This document shows positions 40,201 to 64,000 of a stretch of DNA of 64,000 bases, in pieces. This stretch comes from Pyrinomonadaceae bacterium (GTDB taxonomy: Bacteria; Acidobacteriota; Blastocatellia; Pyrinomonadales; Pyrinomonadaceae). Below the pieces are notes generated by a model that worked only from the letters and a program-made list of their open reading frames with translations, did not search any database and was not told the DNA's origin. The stretch is taken from NCBI GenBank assembly GCA_030841105.1, contig JAVEDE010000110.1, positions 62,001-126,000 on the forward strand, in the 5' to 3' direction. A program made the position numbers and the translations under genes. The number at the start of each line of letters is the position of its first letter. Position 1 is the stretch's first letter.

Positions 40201-43200
40201 CGCCGCAGAGATGCGCGAATGGGTTGACCAGACCATCGAGCGTATCCTGTCTCTGCGTCCGAGTCGCGTGCTTGAGATCGGCTGCGGCACGGGTCTGCTC
40301 CTCTTCCGCATCGCCCCGTACACGACTCACTACTGCGCCACCGATTTCTCGCCCGCCGCGCTTCGCTACATCGAGCGACAGTTGCAGAATTTGAAACATG
40401 AACTGCCGCAGTTGACGCTTGACGAGCGGGCGGCGGACGACTTCCGCAAAGTCGAGCCGCAGACGTTCGACGTGGTGGTCATCAACTCCGTCGTCCAGTA
40501 TTTCCCCGGCGTCGAATACTTGCTCGAAGTGCTGCGCGGCGCGGCGCGCGCGGTGCGCCCCGGCGGCTTCGTCTTCGTCGGCGACGTGCGGAGCTTCCCG
40601 CTCCTGCACGCGTTCCACGCCTCCGTGCAGTTGGAACGAGCCGCGCCCGCGCTTTCGCGCACGCAGTTGCAACAGCGCGTGCGCGAGCATCTCGCGCAGG
40701 AAGAGGAACTCGCCATCGCGCCGGGCTTCTTCACGTCGCTCAAAACACACGTGCCCGAACTGAACGGCACGCGCATACAACTCAAGCGCGGTCAACATCA
40801 CAACGAACTGACGCGCTTCCGCTACGACGTGGTGCTTCACGTCGGCGAGCAAACCGCCGCGACGGCCGACGTGCAATGGCTCGACTGGCAGCAGGACGCC
40901 TTGACGCTCGACGCCGTGCGGCGGCATTTGACGGAGACTGCGCCCGACACGCTCGGCGTCCGTCGCGTGCCGAACGCGCGCCTGACAGACGCGCTCAGGA
41001 TCGTCGAGTTGCTTGAGACGGAGGGCGGGGCAGAGACCGTCGGCGAACTGCGCGAACAGCTACGTGCGACGCCCGCGCGTGCGGATGTTGACCCCGAAGA
41101 GTTCTGGTCGCTGGAAGGCGAGTTGCCCTATGCGGTCGAGGTCACTTTGTCGGACGACGACGCTGACGGCAGCTTCGATGTCGTGTTCGTGAAGACAACT
41201 ATAGCTTCGACGCACGCGCCGCTTGCAGTCACGACGCATACATCATCCACAGCAACTCACGCCGCGAAGCCTCTGACGGATTACGCGAACAATCCTCTAC
41301 GGGGGAAACTCGCGCGCGATGCGGCGCGCAAGCTCGTGCCGCAACTGCGCGCCTTCCTACAGGAGCGGCTGCCCGAATACATGCTGCCGTCGGCCTTCGT
41401 GATGCTCGACGCGCTGCCGCTCACGTCGCACGGAAAAATTGACTACCGCGCGCTGCCCGCGCCCGACGGGTCGCGCGACGCGTCGCAGCAAACTTTCGTC
41501 CGCGCGCGCAACGAGGACGAGGAAACGGTGGCGGCCATCTTCTCCGAAGTTTTGAATCTCACGCAGGTCGGCGCGCTCGACAACTTCTTCGAACTCGGCG
41601 GCCACTCGCTGCTCGCCACGCAGGTGATTTCCCGCGTCCGCGAAAAGTTCCGCGTCGAGTTGCCCGTGCGCGCCCTGTTCGAGTCGCCGACCGTCGCCGC
41701 GCTGGCGGAAACGGTGGCATCGCATCGCTTCGAGGGCGGCGACGCGAGCTCGCCCGTCGCGCTCTCGGCGGTCGCGCGTGACGGCGAAGCGTTGCCGCTC
41801 TCGTTCGCGCAGCAACGTCTGTGGTTTCTCGATCAATACGAGCCGGAGAGCGCGGCCTACAACATCCCGGCCGCCGTGCGTCTCTCAGGCGCGCTCGACA
41901 TGCCTGCGCTCGAACGAACTTTCGACGAGGTGGTGCGGCGGCACGAATCGCTACGGACGAGTTTTGCCGTCGCCGACGGCGAGGCGCGGCAGGAGATCGC
42001 GCCGTCGCTCACGATGAAACTGCACGTCGTTGACTTGCGCGCAACGCCGGAGCATGAGCGCGAGGCCACAGTTCAACGCATGGCCTTGGACGAAGCGTTG
42101 CGGCCTTTCGACCTGTCAACCGTCCCGTTGCTGCGCGCGCGCCTGTTGCAACTCGGCGAGCGCGAGCACGTGTTGTTGCTCACCATGCACCACATCGTCA
42201 GCGACGGCTGGTCAATGGCCGTCCTCATCCGCGAGGTCGCCACGCTCTACGAAGCCTTCTCGCACAACTTGCCCTCGCCGCTCGCGGAGCTATCCGTCCA
42301 GTATGCCGACTTCGCACACTGGCAACGGCGTTGGCTGCAAGGCGAAGTGCTGGAGCGACAACTCGCCTACTGGACGCGGCAACTCGCAGGCATGCCTGCC
42401 GCGCTCGAACTGCCCGCAGACCACCCGCGCCCCGCCGTGCAGAGCTACCGCGGCGCGACCCGACACTTCGCGCTCCCCCCGAACCTCTCCGACGCCCTGC
42501 AAGCGCGCGCCGCGAGCGAGGGCGTCACGCTGTTCATGCTGCTGCTCGCCGCCTTCCAGACCTTGCTCCATCGCTACACGGGGCAGGAGGACATCAGCGT
42601 CGGTTCGCCGATCGCCAACCGCAACCGCGCCGAGACGGAAAGCCTGATCGGCTTCTTCGTCAACACGCTCGTCATGCGTGCAGACCTCTCCGGCGACCCG
42701 ACTTTTTCCGAGTTGCTCGGACGCGTCCGCGAAGTCGCGCTCGCCGCCTACACGCATCAGGACTTGCCCTTCGAGCGTCTCGTCGGCGAGTTGCAGCCGG
42801 AGCGGCGCACGAGCCACTCGCCGCTGTTTCAAGTGTTGTTCGTCTTGCAGAACGCCCCGATGCCCGCGCTCGAACTGCCGGGGCTGACGCTCACGCCGAT
42901 CATCGCCGACACAGGCATCGCCAAGTTCGATCTCACGCTTTCGTTGGAGGAGACGCCGCACGGCCTCAAAGGTTCGTTCGGTTACAACACGGACTTGTTC
43001 GAGCCGCCCACCATCGAGCGCATGGCCGGACATTTCCGCACGCTCCTCGAAGGCATAGCCGCGCACCCCGCCCGCCGCCTCTCCGAGTTGCCGCTGTTGA
43101 CGGAGCGGGAAACGCGCCAACTGCTCGACGAGTGGAACGACACCGCCGCCGCTTACCCGCGCGACGTGTGCTTCCACGAATTGTTCGAGCGGCAGGTGGA

Positions 43201-46200
43201 ACAAACGCCCGCCGCGCCCGCGCTCGTCTTTGAAGACGAGACTTTGACTTACGCGGAGTTGAACACGCGTGCGAACAAGTTGGCGCGACACCTGCGCCGT
43301 CTCGGTGTCGGCGCGGACGCGTTGGTCGGCATCTGCGTCGAGCGTTCGATTGAGATGGTGATCGGCCTCGTCGGAATTTTGAAGGCGGGCGCGGGCTACG
43401 TTCCGCTCGATCCGTCGCACCCGAAAGAACGCCTCGCCTTCATGTTGGAAGACACGCGCGCGCCCGTGCTGCTCACAGAGTCGCGGCTGCTGGAAAGTTT
43501 GCCCGCGCACAAAGCACAGGTCGTGTGTCTCGACGCCGACCGGCAAGCAATCGCGCAGGAGAGCGGCAACAATCTCGACTTGGAAACCGACGCGCGTCAA
43601 CTGGCTTACGTGATCTACACCTCCGGCTCGACGGGGAAGGCCAAAGGCGTTCTCATCGAACAGCGGCGGCTCGTCAATTACGTCTACGGCGTGCTCGAAC
43701 GGCTCAGGCTCGCGCCCGATGCGGCTTACGCGTGGGTGCAGCCTCTCACGGTTGACTCCTCCGTCACGGCCATCTTCCCGCCGCTCGTGATGGGCGGCAC
43801 GCTCCACCTTCTGTCGCGCGAACGCACGGCGAGCGCAGAGGCGATGTCCGATTATTTCACGCGCCACCGGATAGACTGTCTCAAGATCGCGCCCTCGCAC
43901 CTCGCCGCGTTGCAAGCAGCGGCCGCGCGCCCCGAACAACTTCTGCCGCGACGCACGCTCGTGCTCGGCGGCGAAGTTTCCCACTGGGCTTACGTGCGCG
44001 AACTGCAAGCGATGCCCTCGTCCTGCGAACTCTTCAACCATTACGGGCCGACCGAAACGACCGTCGGCGTCACGACCTATCGCATCAAACGCGACGGCGC
44101 GTCGGAAACTCACGACGCGCCGGAAACGGCTGCGGCGACCGTCCCCATCGGACGCCCGCTCGCCAACACGCAAGCCTACATTCTCGACCACCACCTGCGA
44201 CCCGTGCCCGCGGGCATCCCCGGCGAGTTGTTCATCGGCGGCGACTGTCTCGCTCGCGGCTATCTCAACCGCCCCGAACTCACCGCCGAGATGTTCATCC
44301 CCGATTCGTTCGGCGCGCAGGCGGGCGCGCGTCTATATCGCACGGGCGATCTCGTGCGCTACCTCGAAGGCGGCGCGATAGAGTTTCTCGGTCGCCTCGA
44401 TCATCAAGTCAAGATTCGCGGCTTCCGCATCGAGTTGGGCGAGATCGAGGCCGCGCTCGCCGAGCACCCGTCAATCCGTGAGGCTCTGGTGTTGACCTAC
44501 GACGACGGCGGCGGTAACGGGAGCGACGGCGGCAATAAACGTCTCGTCGCTTACGCCGTAGCCGAGGCGGGACAGGCGACCGCGCCCGCCGAACTGCGCG
44601 GCTTCCTCAAAAAGAAGCTGCCCGAATACATGATCCCTGCGGCCTTCGTGATGCTCGACGCGCTGCCGCTCACGCCGCACGGCAAGTTTGATCGCCGCGC
44701 CCTGCCCGCGCCCACGTTTGCACGCGACGAGGCGGCGGAAACTTTCGTCGCACCGCGCACGCCGGTCGAGCACAGGCTCGCGGAAATCTGGCGTCAGGTG
44801 CTCGGCGTCGGGAGCGTCGGCGTTGACGATAACTTTTTCGAGTTGGGCGGCGACTCGATCCTCAGCATTCAGATCATCGCGCGCGCCAATCAAGCGGGGC
44901 TGCGGTTGACGCCGAAACAGCTTTTTCAGTACCAGACGATTACCGGGCTGGCATCGGTTGTCGGAACGACGAACGCGGTCGAGGCAGAGCAAGGGACAGT
45001 CACCGGGCACGTCCCGCTCACGCCGATCCAGCGTCTCTTCTTCGAGCACAACGCAGCCGCGCCGCATCATTACAATCAGGCCGTCTTGCTCGAAGTCAAA
45101 GAGCCTCTCGACGCCGATCTGCTTGAGCGAACCGTTGAATATCTGCTCATTCATCACGACGCGCTCAATTTGCGTTTCGAGCGTGTGGCAGATGGCTGGC
45201 GACAATTCAACGCGGCGCACGAAGGCGAGACGCCCTTCCGCCGCTTCGACCTGTCCGCGCTCGCGGACGCGGAACAATCGGCGGCCGTCGAGAGAATCGC
45301 GGACGAGCTACAGGCGAGTTTGAACATCGAGGAAGGGACGCTCATGCGCGTCGCGCTGTTCGACCTCGGCGACGGGAAACCGCAACGCCTGCTGACCGTG
45401 ATTCATCATCTTGCGGTTGACGGCGTTTCGTGGCGCATCCTGTTGGAAGATTTGTTGACGGCTTACCGGCAGTTGAGTCGCGGAGAGGACGTTGAGTTGC
45501 CGCCGAAGACCACTTCGTTCAAGCAGTGGGCTGAGCGTTTGGCCGCGCACGCGCAGTCCGAAGCGGTTCAGACCGAGTTGGCTTACTGGCTCGCGCAAAC
45601 CGAGCGGCTGGCGTCGTCATCACTGCCGGTTGACTTCCGCGCGGGCGAGAACACGCGGGCTTCGGCCAGCGTCGTGTCCGTCGCTTTGAGCGCGGAGGAG
45701 ACGCACGCGCTCTTACACGAAGCGCCGGAGGTTTATCACACGCAGAGCAACGACCTGTTGCTGACCGCGCTGGCGAAGGCTTTGACGAAGTGGAGCGGGC
45801 GCGCGTCTCTCTCGCTCGCGCTCGAAGGACACGGGCGCGAAGAGATCGCGGAAGACCTCGACCTCTCGCGCACCGTCGGCTGGTTCACGACGATCTTCCC
45901 CGTCACGCTCACCCCCGGCGACACGCGCGCGCCGGGCGATGCCGCAGAGTCACTCGGCGCAGCCCTCCGTTCAATCAAAGAGCAGTTGCGCGCCATCCCC
46001 GCGCGCGGCATCGGCTACGGCCTGCTGCGTTACCTGTGCGCGTCGGAATCGGCGCAGGCGGAGATCGAGAGACTGCGCGCCGCTACTTTGCCGGAGGTCA
46101 GTTTTAATTACCTCGGCCAGTTCGATCAGGTGTTGCCGCAGTCCGCACCTTTCGCGCTGGCGCGCGAATCGGGCGGGCGTCTGTCGAGTCCGGCGGGACG

Positions 46201-46466
46201 CAGGCGGCACTTGCTTGAGATCACGGGCAGCGTCATCGGCAATCAACTGCGTCTGGACTGGACGTACAGCGAGAACATTCATCGCCGCGAGACGGTGGAA
46301 CGCCTCGCTCAGAGTTTCAACGCGGAACTGCGCGCGCTCGTCGCACACTGCCTGACGCCCGAAGCGGGCGGTTACACGCCGTCCGATTTCCCGCTCGCCG
46401 CGCTGGGTCAGGAGCAACTGGATAACGTCTTCGCACGGCTGGATGAAGAAGAGTTCGAGGCCATTG

Positions 46467-46474
<8 letters not shown>
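34211..46474 (+). CDS. Hybrid PKS-NRPS: KS-AT-ACP-C-A(N-MT)-T-C-A-T-E
   Basis: The protein has 4087 residues. Residues 13-440 form a ketosynthase with Cys185 (TACSTSL), His321 (EAHGTGT) and His361 (GHLDTA). Residues 536-850 form an acyltransferase with Ser633 in GHSTGEY and His732 in AQAAHS. The carrier has Ser966 (DGHSLL). No KR, DH or ER is present. A first C domain (1028-1465, HHIASD at 1159) precedes an A domain with code DASTIAAVCK, tyrosine-like, carrying an N-methyltransferase at about 1975-2215. Its carrier has Ser2466. A second C domain (2529-2965, HHIVSD at 2660) precedes an A domain with code DSTKVGHVGK, Asp/Asn-like. Its carrier has Ser3549 in LGGDSIL, the form usual before epimerisation domains. 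A terminal E domain follows (3600-4060, HHLAVDGVSW). The stop overlaps the next gene by 8 bp. Confidence 0.95.
34247..37210 (+). other. PKS module KS-AT-ACP without reductive domains
   Basis: The condensing enzyme has all three catalytic residues, so it is predicted to be active. The AT resembles malonyl-specific enzymes in its surroundings (AHSKMMEPIL), but the usual HAFH selectivity motif reads QAAH, so malonyl selection is a prediction only. The module would leave a beta-keto group. It follows the glycine module gene directly, suggesting extension of a glycine-derived thioester by two carbons. If it is instead the first acting module, the KS would have to accept an unknown acyl starter. 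Confidence 0.85.
40130..40860 (+). other. N-methyltransferase domain inserted in A domain between A8 and A9
   Basis: The segment ITGWNSSYTGQPIPAAEM at about residue 1984 is the usual opening of NRPS N-methyltransferases. The SAM-binding motif I is VLEIGCGTGLLLF near 2020. Further family phrases are FDVVVINSVVQYFPG and GGFVFVGDVRSFPLLHAF. The domain is placed after the A8 region (FRIEPGEIESAL) and before the A10 end (LTSHGKIDYRAL), the standard place for backbone N-methylation of the tethered amino acid, here probably tyrosine. Confidence 0.9.
45008..46440 (+). other. Epimerisation domain
   Basis: HVPLTPIQRLFFEH opens a condensation-like fold whose active motif HHLAVDGVSWRIL and later GWFTTIFPV and VSFNYLGQFDQ are those of E domains. 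It stands last in the protein, after a GGDS-type carrier. It is followed in the next protein by a C domain of the type that accepts a D-residue (YHHLMLDGW). The tethered Asp/Asn-like residue is therefore predicted to be D-configured. Confidence 0.93.
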
Positions 46475-60469
<13,995 letters not shown>

Positions 60470-60473
<4 letters not shown>

Positions 60474-61640
60474 AAATCCTCCTCACGATGAATTTGCCCT
60501 ACTTCCCGATCTACGGCGGGGCGAACAAGGTCAACCGCACGATTGCCGAAGGACTCGCGCGGCGCGGGCACACGGTCGAGGTCGTCGTGCCCGCGCTCGG
60601 CGTGCCTTCGCGTCTGACTCACGCGGAGTTGCTCGACGAGTTAGCATCCGAGAGGATCGCAGTCACGGCGCACGACAAACACGACACCTTCATCATGGAA
60701 GGCGTCACCGTCCACGCCGTCCGCGAGCCGACGCAACTGCGCGCGTCGCTCGTCGAGCGGGTGGAACAGTTCGCGCCGGATCGCGTGCTGCTGTCGTCCG
60801 AAGACCCTTCGCACAATTTGCTGGACGCGCTCGTCAAGGTGTGCCCTGAGAGAATCGTCTATCTCATCCACACGGTCTCCTTCCTGCCCTTCGGCCCGCA
60901 AGCCTTCTTTCCGAGCCGCAACCGCGCGAAGTTGCTCGCACGCATCCCCACCATCGTCTCCATCAGCAACTACGTCGCGCGCTACATCAAGCAGTGGGGC
61001 AACCTCGACTCGACGGTCATCTACTGGCCGGCTTACGGTGCGCCGCCGTTTCCAGACTTGAGCCAATTCGAAGGCGGCTTAGTGACGATGGCGAACCCGT
61101 GCGCGATTAAAGGGATTTCGATCTTCGTCGCGCTGGCGCGCGATCTGCCCGAAGTCGAGTTTGCAGGGGTGTTGACATGGGGCGCGGTCGAAGAAGATCG
61201 GCTCGCGCTGGAACGCTTGCCCAACGTGCGGCTGTTGGAGCCGAGCCAGGACATCGAGCGCGTCCTCGCGCACACGAACGTGCTGCTCATGCCTTCTTTG
61301 TGGGAAGAGTCGTTCGGCCTGATGGCGGTCGAGGCGATGCTGCGCGGGATTCCCGTGCTCGCCAGCGACATCGGCGGCCTGCCGGAGGCGAAGCTCGGCA
61401 CGGACTTCCTGTTGCCCGTGCGTCCCATCGAGCGTTTCGGCGAACGCCTGAACGAGAACATGCTGCCGCTGCCCGTCGTGCCCGAACAGGACATACGCCC
61501 TTGGAGCGACGCGCTACGTTTACTTCTCTCGGAGCGAAAATTCTACGAGAGCCAGTCGGCCGCCGCGCGTGCCGCCGCCTTGAAGTTCGTCTCGTCTCTC
61601 AACCTCGACCCGCTGGAAAATCTCCTGACCGAAACGAACG
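60470..61640 (+). other. N-terminal GT4 glycosyltransferase domain of the fusion protein
   Basis: All the expected elements of an active retaining GT4 enzyme are present, including the N-terminal glycine-rich acceptor-side loop and the donor-side EX7E motif. The donor sugar cannot be predicted. Reading through from the GT into the C domain was checked codon by codon across 61561-61960 and is uninterrupted, so the fusion is not an artefact of an unnoticed stop. The upstream module is Thr-specific and the fused module looks Ser-specific, both giving hydroxyl acceptors. Confidence 0.9.
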
Positions 61641-64000
61641 CACCACGACGGCGAGCGGCGGACGAACGCCGCGCCGCCACACCGCATGAAGTCGTTGACG
61701 GGAAAAATTCAACGGGCGGCGCAGCAGAGGTGCGTCCGTCTGAACCCAACGGAGGTCTCGACGAACTCACGCCCGAACAGCAATCGCTGCTCATGCTCAT
61801 GCTGCGCGAGAAGGCCGCGAAACAGGCGGACGCCGAGCCGCGTGCGTCGCAGGGAATCCAGCCCGTGCCGCGACAGGGAAGCGTGCCGCTCTCGTTCGCG
61901 CAACAGCGTCTCTGGTTTCTCGATCAGTTCGAGCCGGACAGCGCGGTCTACAACATTCCCGCCGCCGTGCGTCTGAAAGGCGCGCTCGACGTTTCTGCGC
62001 TCGAACGCAGTTTCAACGAGGTCGTGCGGCGTCACGAAATTCTACGCACGAGTTTCGCGTTAGTGGACGGGCAGCCCGCGCAGGAGATCGGGGACGCGCA
62101 CGCGTCGGCGTTGCCCGTGCTCGACCTCTCAGCGTTGGACGCGGGCGAGCGCGAACGTGAAGTGCGCCGCCGCGCCGCCGCCGAAGCCCAACTCCCCTTC
62201 GACCTCGCGCGCGTTCCGCTCTGGCGTGCCACGCTGCTGCGCCTTGCAGACGACGAGCACGTGCTGTTGCTGACGATGCACCACATCGTCTCTGATGCGT
62301 GGTCAATGGGCATCCTCATCCGCGAAGTGGCGACGCTCTACGAAGCCTACACGCGCGACGCGCAGTCACCGCTAGCAGAGTTGCCGATCCAGTATGCGGA
62401 CTTCGCACGTTGGCAGCGGGAGTGGTTAACGGGCGAGAGGCTCGAAGCCCAACTCGCGTACTGGCGCGAGCAGTTGCGCGATAGCCCTAAACTTTTAGAG
62501 TTGCCGACAGACCGCCCGCGCCCCGCCGTGCAGCGGTATCACGGGGCGAGCGTGCCGTTCACGTTGAGCCGCGAGTTGACGGAGGAATTGCAGGGGTTGA
62601 GCCGTCAAGAAGGCGTGACGCTGTTCATGACCTTGCTGGCCGCTTTCAAAATAGTGCTGGCGCGTTACAGCGGGACTGCGGACGTGGCGGTCGGGACGCC
62701 GATAGCCGGTCGCAGCCGTGCGGAGTTGGAAGAATTGATCGGCTTCTTCGTCAACACGCTCGTCTTGCGGACGGACTTGGCTGGGAATCCGACGTTCCGC
62801 GAATTGTTGGGGCGCGTGCGCGAGGTGACGCTCGGGGCATACGCGCATCAGGACGTGCCGTTCGAGCGTTTGGTGGAAGAGTTGCAGCCCGCGCGCGAGT
62901 TGAGCCACGCACCGCTCTTTCAGGTCATGTTCACTTTGCAGAACGCGCCCAGACCGTCGCTCGAACTTCCCGGCCTCACGCTCGCGCAGGTGGAGTTGGA
63001 CACAGGGACGGCGATGTTCGATCTGTCCCTGTCGGTCGAGGAGACGCCGCGCGGACTGTTCGGCGTGTTTGAATACAACACCGACCTGTTCGACGCGCCG
63101 ACGATCAAGCGGCTCGCGGGACATCTGCAAAATCTTTTGGCGGGCGTTGTCGCCGCGCCGCGACGCCGCGTCTCGGATGTGCCGCTGTTGACCGCAGACG
63201 AAAGTCGTCAACTGCTGTCGGCGTGGAACGAGACGCGGGAAGACTACCCTTTGGATACGCCGTTGCACGAGTTGATCGAGGCACAGGCCGGGCGCACGCC
63301 CGATGCCGTCGCACTATTTTTTGAAGACGAGCAGTTGACTTATCGAGAGTTGAACGCGAGAGCTAACCAACTCGCGCATTATCTCAGGTCGCAGGGCGTC
63401 GTGCCCGAAACAATCGTCGGCATCTGCATGGAACGCTCGCTCGACATGGTGACGGGGCTGCTGGGGATCATGAAGGCGGGCGGCGCGTACCTGCCTTTGG
63501 AGCCGGAGTATCCGAAAGAGCGTCTGGCTTACATGCTGCGCGACGCGCGCGTCCACGTCATCCTCACACAGCGAAAGTTTGCGGAGAGCCTGCCGCCGCA
63601 CGCGGCGCGAATCGTCTCGGTCGAGACGGACGGCGACGAAATCGCGCGCGCAAGCACGCGCAATCCGGCGAGCGGCGTGACGGCCGCAAACCTTATCTAC
63701 ATCATCTACACATCCGGCTCGACGGGCGAGCCGAAGGGCGCGATGCTGGCGCACCGCGGCGTGACAAACTGCCTGCTCTGGATGCAGCAGCGACACCAAT
63801 TGACGACGGAGGATCGCGTGCTGCTCAAAGCCCCGCTCAGCTTCGACTCTTCCGTCTGGGAGTTGTTCTGGCCGTTGATGGTGGGGGCGAGCGTGGTCAT
63901 CGCGCGCGCGGGAGAACAACGCGACAGCGCGTATCTGGCCGGGTTGATCGCGCGGCGACGCGTGACCACCGTCCACTTCGTGCCGAGCATGTTTCAGGTC
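60470..64000 (+). CDS. GT4 glycosyltransferase fused to NRPS C-A (partial, continues beyond the right edge)
   Basis: The frame opens with TTG at 60470, overlapping the previous stop, and continues without any stop for 1177 codons to the window end. An ATG at 60488 is the alternative start, but MKILLTMNLPYFPIYGGANK is the natural GT4 beginning. Residues 1 to about 385 form a GT-B fold glycosyltransferase of family 4: GGANKVNRTIAEGLARRGHT, then GVLTWGAVEEDRL, LMPSLWEESFGLMAVEA with Glu280 and Glu288 in the EX7E motif, and RGIPVLASDIGGLPEAK. A hydrophilic linker (about 385-470) leads to a C domain (473 onward, HHIVSD at 604) and an A domain (IYIIYTSGSTGEPKG at 1076). The visible code begins D-S-W-H (Asp1126), close to the serine A domain of the previous protein. 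Confidence 0.93.

Noticed and set aside
38993..40927. 644-codon open frame on the minus strand inside the PKS-NRPS gene
   Set aside because: It lies wholly antisense to well-supported KS/C/A/MT domains. High GC at third positions of the true gene keeps the opposite strand open. Its composition (Arg, His, Val, Ala runs) matches no family.
42290..44194. 634-codon minus-strand open frame in the NRPS region
   Set aside because: It is antisense to intact C, A and carrier domains, with no recognisable motif.

Overview
This is a GC-rich bacterial window with two parts. Positions 1-24.3 kb hold ordinary chromosomal genes, many of them secreted or membrane proteins of Gram-negative type. Positions 24.3-64 kb hold most of a very large nonribosomal peptide / polyketide (NRPS-PKS) gene cluster that runs off the right edge. 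No rRNA, tRNA or other firm taxonomic marker is present. The mix of a FecR-FN3 membrane protein, PQQ-type beta-propellers, DUF305 and LVIVD proteins, DUF99, an M28 membrane peptidase and giant NRPS genes would fit a soil Acidobacteriota (Blastocatellia-like) genome. That is inference, and Myxococcota or a similar group cannot be excluded.

Left part. Minus-strand genes encode a receiver-like protein cut by the window edge, a FecR/FN3 membrane protein and a TerC-family membrane protein. A plus-strand PpiD/SurA-like folding factor follows, closed by a perfect 18-bp hairpin terminator. A second minus-strand block has two secreted proteins of unknown function, two GNAT acetyltransferases (one resembling streptothricin acetyltransferase), a TPR protein and a thiolase. 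Next come a plus-strand nuclease-like protein with a PD-(D/E)XK signature, two PQQ-like beta-propeller proteins in opposite orientation, a DUF99 protein, an unknown protein, a DUF305-LVIVD two-gene operon, and three minus-strand proteins of unknown function. Several short tandem or palindromic repeats lie between these genes.

Right part. The cluster edge is marked by a 48-codon stump of a sugar-nucleotide epimerase/dehydratase. A cyclic-peptide exporter of the SyrD/PvdE type follows. On the minus strand are a type II thioesterase and, directly upstream of it, a membrane-bound M28 peptidase. Four consecutive synthetase genes follow on the plus strand, touching or overlapping by a few bases. 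The first is C-A(with inserted luciferase-like monooxygenase)-T. The second is KS-AT-ACP-C-A(N-MT)-T-C-A-T-E. The third is C-A-T-C-A-T-C-A(with inserted PRMT-like methyltransferase)-T-C-A-T. The fourth is a GT4 glycosyltransferase fused to C-A and is cut by the window end.

The ten-residue A-domain codes I read by hand are Gly (DILQLGMIWK), Tyr (DASTIAAVCK, N-methylated), an Asp/Asn-like code (DSTKVGHVGK, followed by epimerisation), Ser (DVWHISLVDK), an unassigned code (DAFAIGVTWK), an unassigned code with an acidic pocket residue (DVENVTAITK, carrying the PRMT-like domain) and Thr (DFWNIGMVHK). The last domain is Ser-like but incomplete (DSWH...). If assembly follows gene order, the product starts with an oxidised glycine, is extended by one unreduced malonate unit, and continues as a methylated, probably glycosylated peptide of at least seven further residues. 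No terminal thioesterase lies in the window, so the assembly line continues to the right.

Most notable are the three catalytic domains embedded in or fused to the NRPS proteins: a flavin monooxygenase inside a glycine A domain, a complete PRMT-fold methyltransferase inside another A domain, and a glycosyltransferase fused to the front of an NRPS module.
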